Of a stretch of 64,000 nucleotides of DNA, positions 57,319 through 64,000 are shown piece after piece. Source of the stretch: Maricaulis virginensis (GTDB taxonomy: Bacteria; Pseudomonadota; Alphaproteobacteria; Caulobacterales; Maricaulaceae); the NCBI RefSeq assembly GCF_027922185.1, contig NZ_BSFE01000004.1:1-64000 (forward strand), written 5' to 3'. The notes under the pieces were generated by a model that saw only the letters and a list, made by a program, of their open reading frames with translations, did no database searches and was not told where the DNA came from. The position numbers and the translations under genes were made by a program. Positions within the stretch are counted from its first letter, which is position 1. Each line of letters starts with the position of its first letter.

Positions 57319-59271
57319 CTAGTCTGCGGTGTAGGGGAAGGGCGCACCGCCGATGAATTCAGGGGCTGACTGTTCGGGACGCCCGGAAGGCACCGTGATC
57401 CGCGTGCGCCGCGCGGGCGCGATGGCCGGTTCTCCCTCGTGCGCCGGACGCATCATGTCTTCATGTGTGAAGACAAGATATTCGACGTCGAACCGGTCGG
57501 CTGTGGCCCTGGCAAGGGCGACGCCGTAGGCGTCGCTGTCCAGATAGCGAAGGCCGGTATTGCGCAGCTCGGCTGTTGTCAGGGCCTCGGCATCGGGGGC
57601 GCCGGCCTCGAGCCAGCCGGCGGTCCGGGCGTGTCCGTAGAGGATGGTCGAGTTGAGCCAGGCCACCCGCTCGCCGCCGGGCCCGGCATCGGAGAACAGG
57701 CGCGGGATCATGCCGTCCGGATAGAGCCGGCGTACATGCAGGTCGAAGACCCGGAAATAATTGGTGGAGGATATCCCTGCCACGGCAAACTCGTTGGACG
57801 CCGGCCCGCAGTCCAGCCCTTCGCCCAGCACGCTGGAGAAATGCATGTGATGGTCGCCGGTGAGCGAAACGACGTTTTCGATGTTCTCTGCCTGCAAGTA
57901 GCGCAGGAATTCGAGACGTTCGGCGGGATAGCCGTCGAAAGCATCGATATTCATCGCCGTCTCGACCGGTTCGATCGCGTGGCGCACGAAGGTGTAATCC
58001 AGTGTCATCGGCGACATGGGCACCGACAGGGCACAGACTTTCCATGTGGCATCCGACTGTTTCAGCGAGCGTTTCAGCCAGGCTTTCTGCGTATCGCCCC
58101 ACATCGTGCCGACCGGCCGGTCGACGGCGGGATCCGCCGCCGCGCGTCCGGCATCCCAGCGCGCGATCTCCTCGACCGGAAGGATCGCGTGGGGGTGGAA
58201 GGACAGCTCCAGTGCGCGCTCGGGCGGTATGGGATGTTCCGACCGGAAGGACCGGCTGTCGGTCAGAAACAGGTCCAGCCGTGCGCCCCAGCGCAGGCGC
58301 CGCGGAATGACCAGGCTGTGCGTGGCAGTCTCGTTCGCCGCCGCACCTTCCGGCGTGTCCAGCGCGGAATTCACGACATCGGCAAGTTCGAAATCCCGGG
58401 CGAACTGGTCTCCGGCAAGGCCTGACAGGCGCGCCGGAATGTATTCGAACCAGGCCTGGTTCGCGGCCATCTTTCGTTCCTGCGCTGGCGTGCCGGCGGG
58501 GTCATAGGTCGAGACGGACTGCCAGGAATTGTTGGAGAATTCATGGTCGTCCCAGATCGACAGGAAAGGCCAGCGCCCCCGGGTGCGCTGCAGCCACGGA
58601 TCCGACAGATAGGTGCGATACAGATGGCGATAATCGTCAAGCGTGACGGCATGATCGGCGCGCGCGCCGTCCGTTTCCGGCCAGGCGAGATCGCGGGCGA
58701 GCCCGCTCATGGCGAAGATCTGCTCATAGATGAAGTCGCCGAGGAAAAGCACGAAATCCAGATCGGCGCCGTCCTCCCCCCGGGTGAGCAGGTGGCGGTA
58801 GGCGTGATAATGGCCGGTCTGGAAATTCTGGCACGATGCAAAGGCGAATTGTACGTCCTCGGCACTGTCTGCTGCCGGGGCTGTGCGTGACATCCCCGTT
58901 GGCGACATCGCGCCGTCGTCGCGCACGAAACGGTAGTGAAGGCGCTGACCCGGCTGCAGCCCGTCGACCACGACACGAACGGTGTAATCCGCGTCGGGCC
59001 CGGTCTCGACTGCCCGCTCGACAATGAGCGATGCAAAGCCTGCGTCGGTTGCGACTTCCAGGTGACCGCCAGCAGCGCCGCCGGCTTCAGGCGGCAGCAT
59101 GCGGGTCCACAACACCACGCCATCCTCTGTCGGGTCGCCCGAGGCCACGCCCTGGGGATAGACATCCGGAGCGAGCCGGCGCGGTACGGCGTGTGCGGCA
59201 AAGGCCGGGCGGGCCGTCGCCGCAAACGTCGTTGCGGACAGAGCGAGAAGCAGTGTGCGTCGGTTGATCAT
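57319..59271 (-). CDS. phoD: PhoD-type alkaline phosphatase/phosphodiesterase, Tat-exported
   Basis: Periplasmic or secreted metallo-phosphoesterase that releases phosphate from esters. The 650-residue protein begins with a twin-arginine signal (INRRTLLLALSATTFAATA). The PhoD N-terminal beta domain has YPQGVASGDPTEDGVVLWTR, and the catalytic part has FASCQNFQTGHYHAYRHL, VLFLGDFIYEQ, SIWDDHEFSNNSW and SLTGDHHMHF, which supply the metal ligands. Length is slightly above usual. It lies 11 bases downstream of the TonB-receptor gene and so is probably in one operon with it. Conventional symbol given; a PhoD-family enzyme with other ester specificity is equally possible. Confidence 0.9.
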   Translation of the reverse strand: MINRRTLLLALSATTFAATARPAFAAHAVPRRLAPDVYPQGVASGDPTEDGVVLWTRMLPPEAGGAAGGHLEVATDAGFASLIVERAVETGPDADYTVRVVVDGLQPGQRLHYRFVRDDGAMSPTGMSRTAPAADSAEDVQFAFASCQNFQTGHYHAYRHLLTRGEDGADLDFVLFLGDFIYEQIFAMSGLARDLAWPETDGARADHAVTLDDYRHLYRTYLSDPWLQRTRGRWPFLSIWDDHEFSNNSWQSVSTYDPAGTPAQERKMAANQAWFEYIPARLSGLAGDQFARDFELADVVNSALDTPEGAAANETATHSLVIPRRLRWGARLDLFLTDSRSFRSEHPIPPERALELSFHPHAILPVEEIARWDAGRAAADPAVDRPVGTMWGDTQKAWLKRSLKQSDATWKVCALSVPMSPMTLDYTFVRHAIEPVETAMNIDAFDGYPAERLEFLRYLQAENIENVVSLTGDHHMHFSSVLGEGLDCGPASNEFAVAGISSTNYFRVFDLHVRRLYPDGMIPRLFSDAGPGGERVAWLNSTILYGHARTAGWLEAGAPDAEALTTAELRNTGLRYLDSDAYGVALARATADRFDVEYLVFTHEDMMRPAHEGEPAIAPARRTRITVPSGRPEQSAPEFIGGAPFPYTAD

Positions 59272-59282
59272 GGCCCTTCTCC

Positions 59283-61361
59283 TCAGCGCGGCCGGGTGCC
59301 GCTGCCGAAGCGGGCTGTGATTTCCAGCATGACGGTGCGCGGATCGGCCGGGTAACCGAACGTCCCGGCACCGGCGACCACGAGACCGCGGGTGAAATAT
59401 TCCTCATCCGTCAGATTGCGTCCGCTCAGGGCGATCCGGAATGCCTCGGCGTCGTAGGCCAGCGTGGCGTTGAGCGTGGTGTATTCGGACTGGAAGTCCG
59501 TATTGGCCGCGTCATAGGCCATCTCGCCATAGTGTGTGGCATCGATCGACGCGAAGACGCCCGACGGGTGCGTGTAAACCGCCCCGGCGGTCAGCGCGGT
59601 TTCCGGGATCAGTTCGATCCGGTTGCCGCTGTAGTCCAGCGGGTTGCCGAGCGTGTCAAACGTGCGGAAATCCTCGTACTCGGCATCGGTCAGGCTTGCC
59701 GATGCAAACAGTTCCAGCCTGTCTGCCGGGGAGTAGCGGGCGCCCAGCTCAAAGCCGGCAGAGCGGGCGCTGGAGGCGTTGTCGACCACAGTGCCTGTCT
59801 GGAAAGGCGAGGTGGACAGGACGACGCTGCGCTGGATCTGCATGTCGGTCCAGTCGATGTAGAAGGCCGCGGCATCGATCTCGAGCGCGCCGTCCAGAAA
59901 TACGCCCTTCAGTCCGAGCTCGTACTGCCAGACGTCTTCCTGGTCATAGCCCGGATCGCCCGGGTTCGAGATGAAGATCGAGCCGGCCCGGAAGCCGCGC
60001 GTGACCGAGCCGTAGATCTGCATGTCGTCTTGCGGCCGCCAGGCGAGCACCAGTTTGGGCTGGAGCGAGGTGTAGTCGTCGGAGTGCGACTGCAGAGGGG
60101 CGCCCGCGGCAACGCGATAGTCTGCTTCCTGGTCTTCGAAGGCCAGACGCAGGCCCGTGGTCAGTGTCCAGTCCTGCGACAGCTCCGTCTCGGCCTCACC
60201 GAACAGGGCGATGGCGCGGGTCGACTGCCGCTGGGACTGGTCGAGCAGAAGCAGGTTGAGCGGTGTGAAGAGAGTCGTGCTGCGGAAGGCGTGGCGCTCG
60301 TCCAGGAGGTAGAGGCCGGCGACCCAGCTCGACGCATGGCCGAAGAGCGGCGCATCGCCGGCGAGACGGAATTCCTGGGAAAAGCTGTCGAACCTGTCCT
60401 CCTGGCCCAGAAGGACCGGAGACAGCACCGCCGAGAAGCGCGCGATGCGGTCGGCGCTGGCATAGGCGGTGATGGAGGTGAAATCGGCGCCGAGGAGCGG
60501 GCCCTCGATTGTCACGACCGGCAGGACCAGCTGGCCGTAGCCCGTTCCCAGGTCCGGCGCGATGCTTTCGCGCGGCGTCTGTACCGGCACGAGATTATCG
60601 GCATTGTTGTCATAGCGGTCATAGGTGAGCCGCCCCACAATCCGCAAGCCTCCATTGTCCCAGCCGGCCGTTCCGCGCAGGGTGAAATCCTCGGTGGCAT
60701 GCGCGTCGTCCAGACCGAGCACGGTATTCTCGATGAAACCCTCACTCTGTTCGTACCGGCCAGCGAGGCGGAAGAAGAGATTGCTTTCCTCCAGCGGTCC
60801 GCCGAGCGCCGCACGCAGGCCGTAGGTTTCTCCGCTGCCGCCATAAACCGTGACTGAGCCACCATCGCCCTCGCTGCCATCGCGCGTGACGATGCTGACA
60901 ACGCCGGCATTGGTGTTGCGGCCGTACAGTGTGCCCTGCGGCCCCTTGAGGACTTCCACGCGCTCCACGTCCAGCAGGCGGTAGGTGTTGTTGTAGGGTG
61001 CGATGACGCCATCGATGGCCGTCGAGAAATTCTGGTTGTCCGATGTGCCGGTGGCACCGATACCGCGATAGGCGAGGCGATACTGGCCATCGGCGAATTC
61101 GGCCATGTCGAGCCCGGCGATGCCGGATGCCAGGTCTGCGATGTCCAGCAGGCGGGCATTCTCCAGAGCGGCGGCGGTCAGGACGTCCAGGCTGGCGGCG
61201 ACGTCCTGGGCGCGCTGCTCACGTTTCTGGGCGGTGACGACGATGACGTCTGCATCGGTCTCCTCCAACGCCTCGTCGAACTGGGCGTTTGCCGGCAGTG
61301 GAAGGCTGGCGGCGGCGATGGCTGCGAACGCGGCCGCGCGCATCAAGGCGGTTTTTCTCAT
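59283..61361 (-). CDS. TonB-dependent receptor
   Basis: Outer-membrane gated channel of 692 residues. I start at 61361 (MRKTALMRAAAF), behind TTGGGGA; ten more codons are open upstream. After the signal peptide (ends near ANA) comes a TonB-box-like DVIVVTAQKREQ, the plug domain (DIADLASGIAGLDM ... VERVEVLKGPQGTLYGRNTNAGVVSIVT), and a 22-strand type barrel ending in ARFGSGTRPR. The plug wording is that of the large FecA/FyuA-like group of sphingomonads and Caulobacterales, used for many substrates. Paired with a phosphatase, it may import an organic phosphate or the product of its cleavage. Confidence 0.93.
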   Translation of the reverse strand: MRKTALMRAAAFAAIAAASLPLPANAQFDEALEETDADVIVVTAQKREQRAQDVAASLDVLTAAALENARLLDIADLASGIAGLDMAEFADGQYRLAYRGIGATGTSDNQNFSTAIDGVIAPYNNTYRLLDVERVEVLKGPQGTLYGRNTNAGVVSIVTRDGSEGDGGSVTVYGGSGETYGLRAALGGPLEESNLFFRLAGRYEQSEGFIENTVLGLDDAHATEDFTLRGTAGWDNGGLRIVGRLTYDRYDNNADNLVPVQTPRESIAPDLGTGYGQLVLPVVTIEGPLLGADFTSITAYASADRIARFSAVLSPVLLGQEDRFDSFSQEFRLAGDAPLFGHASSWVAGLYLLDERHAFRSTTLFTPLNLLLLDQSQRQSTRAIALFGEAETELSQDWTLTTGLRLAFEDQEADYRVAAGAPLQSHSDDYTSLQPKLVLAWRPQDDMQIYGSVTRGFRAGSIFISNPGDPGYDQEDVWQYELGLKGVFLDGALEIDAAAFYIDWTDMQIQRSVVLSTSPFQTGTVVDNASSARSAGFELGARYSPADRLELFASASLTDAEYEDFRTFDTLGNPLDYSGNRIELIPETALTAGAVYTHPSGVFASIDATHYGEMAYDAANTDFQSEYTTLNATLAYDAEAFRIALSGRNLTDEEYFTRGLVVAGAGTFGYPADPRTVMLEITARFGSGTRPR

Positions 61362-61399
61362 GGTGCAATCCCCAACTTGCCACCGGCTCAAGCGAGTCC

Positions 61400-61513
61400 G
61401 GTACGAATGTTCAGTAAATCTACGTCAATGGCATCGAGTCGCCGTTCATGAGGCGCGATATGACAGATATGCGTGACGATGTTGTGACGGTATAAATGGT
61501 ACGTTCGTTCAGT
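61400..61513. promoter_or_regulatory. Repeated operator-like sites in the divergent TBDR/TetR region
   Basis: GGTACGAATGTTCAGT (61400-61415) and GGTACGTTCGTTCAGT (61498-61513) differ in only three bases (positions 7-9) and lie 98 bases apart in the same direction, each near one of the two divergent starts. The second contains GAACGAACG on the reverse strand, a pattern often seen in TetR-family operators. They are probable binding sites for the adjacent tandem-TetR regulator. Confidence 0.55.
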
Positions 61514-61593
61514 TTGATGGTGTTGTTAGCGGGATTCGGTTTGTTCTTTCTGCCGAAACCGCCTATGACGGAGCAAACAGGACGGGGAAGAAT

Positions 61594-62721
61594 GTGACGG
61601 ACATTGCGAGCACGCCTGATACAGTCCGCAGACGGCTGGCCGACTGCGCGGCAGCGCTCTGGCTGGATGCAGGGCCCGGCGCCGTGAGCTTCGGTCAGGT
61701 GTCGGCCCGTACCGGCGTACAGAAGTCTCTCGCCGCATATCACTTTCCCACGATTGCAGCCCTGCGCGCTGCGGCGGCAGACCGGGTACTCTCTGATTTC
61801 CGCAATCGGATCCGTATTGTGGCAGAAGAGCTGGCAGCCTATTCGCCAAAGGAGGCGAGCGGCCCGCGAATATGGGCTCAGCTGGCAATGCAGGCCCTGG
61901 GACCCCAGGGGCACGGCCTGGCGATCCTAGAAGTCGCCTTCCTCGCACTCGACGATGCGGATTATCGTCGTCGCATCGTGCGTCTTGCGGCCAGTCTGCG
62001 CCGGATCGTGCGGTGTCTGGGGGAGGGGCGGCAGCCGCGTGAGCCGCGTACCGCCTTTGCTTTGGTCGTGGGGGCCGTGCTCACCCATGCTGCTCGCGGG
62101 CATGGGGCCCATCACCTGTTTTCGCTCGACCGTGAACTCGAAGAGGCTTTCACAGGACCGGGCTTGCCGCGTCACCGGCACCGGACGCCCGGCGTCGGGC
62201 CGGCGCCTTCAGTGGCTGAGGGCCCGGTCACGACCCCGCGCGAGCAGATCCTGGATGCCGCGATCGATCTTCTCGCCGATGACGGCCTGCGGGCGATGTC
62301 CCACCGCAGCCTGGCACGCCAGGCCGGTCTGTCGCTGTCGGCCACGACCTATTACTTCGCATCCAAGACCGAAATCTTCGAAGCGGCACTCGAACGCCTG
62401 ATCGAGAGGGCGCAGCACGCATTGGCGGACAGCGGGAGCGCTGTGGGCCCGGCTTCCTGGGACATGAACAGCCTGGTGGAGACATTGACCGAATTCTATC
62501 TCGAAGAGGGACAGGCGGCGACGCGCGCCCATCTCAATATCGGTCTTCTGGCCGGACGCACGCCCTCCATGCACGCGGCGATGGAAGACTTGTACGCGCT
62601 TCAGATCGCGAACTTCATCCGGCTTCTGGGCGAAGCCGGGACAGGTGGCAGCGGCGATCGGACCGTCTTCTTATACAAGCTGATTTCCGGCCATCTGATG
62701 CTCAGCCTGCTGGATATGTAG
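61594..62721 (+). CDS. Tandem TetR-family regulator (two TetR units in one chain)
   Basis: A 375-residue protein made of two TetR-like units. Unit one (about 1-190) has a helix-turn-helix VSFGQVSARTGVQKSLAAYHF and helical ligand domain. Unit two (about 212-375) has TTPREQILDAAIDLLADDG, MSHRSLARQAGLSLSATTYYF and ASKTEIFEAALERL. A Pro/Gly/Arg-rich linker (HRHRTPGVGPAPSVAEGPV) joins them. TetR proteins normally dimerise, so this may be a covalent pseudo-dimer. The GTG start at 61594 follows GACGGGGAAG. It is divergent from the TonB-receptor/phosphatase pair and is its likely regulator. Confidence 0.85.
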   Translation: MTDIASTPDTVRRRLADCAAALWLDAGPGAVSFGQVSARTGVQKSLAAYHFPTIAALRAAAADRVLSDFRNRIRIVAEELAAYSPKEASGPRIWAQLAMQALGPQGHGLAILEVAFLALDDADYRRRIVRLAASLRRIVRCLGEGRQPREPRTAFALVVGAVLTHAARGHGAHHLFSLDRELEEAFTGPGLPRHRHRTPGVGPAPSVAEGPVTTPREQILDAAIDLLADDGLRAMSHRSLARQAGLSLSATTYYFASKTEIFEAALERLIERAQHALADSGSAVGPASWDMNSLVETLTEFYLEEGQAATRAHLNIGLLAGRTPSMHAAMEDLYALQIANFIRLLGEAGTGGSGDRTVFLYKLISGHLMLSLLDM

Positions 62722-62737
62722 CGGGCCGACGGTGCCG

Positions 62738-62902
62738 TCAGTCCCGGCAGCGGCCCTTGCCGCCGCCGTTTGCGGAGAAGGTCACCGAAAAGGCGATGCC
62801 GATGATCAGGGGGACCCAGATCGGCAATTCGCCGACACCGGGTGCATCCAGCGCGGCCGCGATGTGATCGTCGACCAGCCACCACAGAAGAAAAAGCCAC
62901 AT
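62738..62902 (-). CDS. 54-residue membrane protein, unknown
   Basis: An ORF of 54 codons plus stop, with AAAGGGA upstream of ATG 62902. The product begins MWLFLLWWLVDDHIAAAL and has one clear membrane helix (LPIWVPLIIGIAFSVTFSA), then GGGKGRCRD at the end. Codon use is G+C-rich in third positions like the neighbours. It lies 23 bases downstream of the metC-like gene on the same strand, so it may be co-transcribed. Function unknown. Confidence 0.6.
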   Translation of the reverse strand: MWLFLLWWLVDDHIAAALDAPGVGELPIWVPLIIGIAFSVTFSANGGGKGRCRD

Positions 62903-62925
62903 CTCTACGTCCCTTTCGTGCCGGA

Positions 62926-64000
62926 TCAGGCGACGGCGGCGAAGCCCCGTTCCAGATCGGCGATGAGGTCTTCCGGCGCTTCCAGGCCGATGGCGAAGCG
63001 GATCAGGGCGCCGTCATGGCGGTGCGTGGTCCTGGTGCGCTTGAGCTGGGGGTCGCAATGGATCGCCAGGCTCTCATAGCCGCCCCAGGAAAAGCCCATG
63101 CCGAACACGTCGAGCGCATCGAGGAAGCGCTCGCTCTTCGGAATGTCCCAGCCGGGAAACTCCACCGAGAACAGGCCGCAGCCGCCGGTAAAGTCGCGCT
63201 GGAACAAGGCGTTGTCGGGATGGTCGGCATGGGCCGGGTGCAGGATGCGGCCGGTCTCCGGACGGGATTTCAGCCAGTCGGCGATCGCCATTGAGGAGGC
63301 AAAGCTGCGCTCCATCCGCACGGCCATCGACCGCAGGCCGCGCAGGGCGAGATAGACGTCGTCGGGCGCGGTGTGGAAGCCGAAGCTGCGCTCGGTGGCC
63401 TGCAGGCGCGCAAACAGCGCCTCGTCGCGCGCCACCACGGCGCCCATGAGAAGATCGGAATGCCCGCCGACATATTTGGTCAGTGCCTGGGCGGCATAAT
63501 CGACGCCCAGCTGCAGCGGCTTCAGGGTCAGCCCGGCACTCCAGGTATCGTCGATAATGGTGATGACGCCCTTCTCGCGCGCGACCCTGGCGATGGCGGG
63601 AATGTCCTGCATCTCCATCGTCAGCGATCCGGGCGATTCCAGCAGGATGGCCTGGGTCTCGTCCGTGATGAGATCGGCGATTTCGGCTCCCATGCGCGGC
63701 GCGAAGAATTCCGTCTTCACCCCGAATTTCGGCATGGTGGTCAGAAGGAAGTTGCGCACAGGCCCGTAGATGCAGTCGGCCGCGAGCACGGTCCCGCCGG
63801 CCTCGACCGAGGCCAGGATGGAGAGCGTGTTGGCCATCAGGCCGGAGGAGGTGAGGGCACAGCCGGCACCGCCCTGCAGCTCGGTCAGCGCGCCGCGCAG
63901 GGCCTGGTGGGTTTCCAGACCGACCCGGCCATAATGCACGCGTCCCGGCGGGAAGTCGTAAAGCTCGGCCGCTGACGGGGCGAGCATGGTCGAGCCGCGG
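62926..64000 (-). CDS. metC: Cystathionine beta-lyase-like PLP enzyme, 5' end cut off
   Basis: The C-terminal about 358 residues of a trans-sulfuration enzyme; the frame stays open to the window edge and the visible start RGSTMLAPSAAELYDFPP corresponds to about residue 20-30 of family members, so the beginning lies outside. The PLP Lys is in ALTKYVGGHSDLLMGAVV. Further marks: YGRVGLETHQALRGALTELQ, FFAPRMGAEIADLI, LESPGSLTMEMQD and SWGGYESLAI. The loop wording (LESPGS; FSWGGYESL) is that of cystathionine beta-lyases, which give homocysteine. It differs from the family member at 16558. Confidence 0.88.
   Translation of the reverse strand, partial: RGSTMLAPSAAELYDFPPGRVHYGRVGLETHQALRGALTELQGGAGCALTSSGLMANTLSILASVEAGGTVLAADCIYGPVRNFLLTTMPKFGVKTEFFAPRMGAEIADLITDETQAILLESPGSLTMEMQDIPAIARVAREKGVITIIDDTWSAGLTLKPLQLGVDYAAQALTKYVGGHSDLLMGAVVARDEALFARLQATERSFGFHTAPDDVYLALRGLRSMAVRMERSFASSMAIADWLKSRPETGRILHPAHADHPDNALFQRDFTGGCGLFSVEFPGWDIPKSERFLDALDVFGMGFSWGGYESLAIHCDPQLKRTRTTHRHDGALIRFAIGLEAPEDLIADLERGFAAVA

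Overview
The window is a stretch of bacterial chromosome. It is strongly G+C-rich, tightly packed, with GTG/TTG starts and many overlapping stop/start pairs. Gene content points to an alphaproteobacterium of the Caulobacterales/Maricaulales type, probably an aerobic aquatic heterotroph such as Maricaulis or Hyphomonas relatives. The evidence is a MucR/Ros regulator, 5-aminolevulinate synthase of the C4 (Shemin) pathway, an Asp-type (Mg) HemB, LdtR-type MarR regulator, the glyA-nrdR-rib-nusB-thiL run, a K-independent H-pyrophosphatase, class I PHA synthase, an NDUFS4-type complex I subunit, TRAP and TonB-dependent transporters. Genus is inference. No phage, insertion sequence, CRISPR array or plasmid function was seen.

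Layout. 1-7.6 kb, minus strand: AI-2E-type permease, a complete TRAP transporter resembling 2-oxoacid/lactate systems (binding protein, small and large membrane subunits, both membrane subunits enlarged), Bpt aminoacyl transferase and an SLC13/TrkA_C permease; palindromic extragenic repeats lie around the first gene. 7.8-16.4 kb: ChrA, MotB, a flavin reductase, a membrane-anchored penicillin-acylase-family hydrolase, and a translationally coupled group of a beta-hydroxyacid dehydrogenase and three membrane proteins. 16.5-23.2 kb: a trans-sulfuration-type PLP enzyme, hemB, and a valine-catabolism group (isobutyryl-CoA-type dehydrogenase, an unknown ORF lacking a normal start codon, 3-hydroxyisobutyryl-CoA hydrolase, 3-hydroxyisobutyrate dehydrogenase). 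23.3-32.8 kb: ldtR, hemA, mucR, then glyA-nrdR-ribD(reductase only)-ribE-ribB(A)-ribH-nusB-thiL. 33-39.1 kb: hppA, a glutaredoxin-MauE fusion, a 2OG-Fe(II) oxygenase, an ACT protein, a cupin and lpdA.

39.1-47 kb is the least ordinary region. Two lipoproteins and one signal-peptide protein with a multi-helix membrane tail all consist of short Gly/Asp-rich beta-solenoid repeats of bactofilin type. They are followed by an M1-type metallopeptidase and a DUF6702-like exported protein. An AT-rich promoter region with a perfect 13-bp inverted repeat precedes the second lipoprotein. This may be an envelope scaffold module.

47-57.3 kb: a GGDEF protein, SET-domain protein, PhaC, small lipoprotein, GlpX, RecJ, tRNA-Glu, a divergent PTPS-family protein, a double cold-shock-domain protein, a DUF192 protein, tRNA-Pro, an NDUFS4-like subunit and tRNA-Arg. 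57.3-64 kb: a Tat-exported PhoD-type phosphatase and a TonB-dependent receptor, divergent from a regulator made of two TetR units in one chain, with repeated operator-like sites between them; then a 54-residue membrane protein and a metC-like gene cut by the window edge.

Functions are assigned from motifs and family resemblance by reading only; no database search was run.
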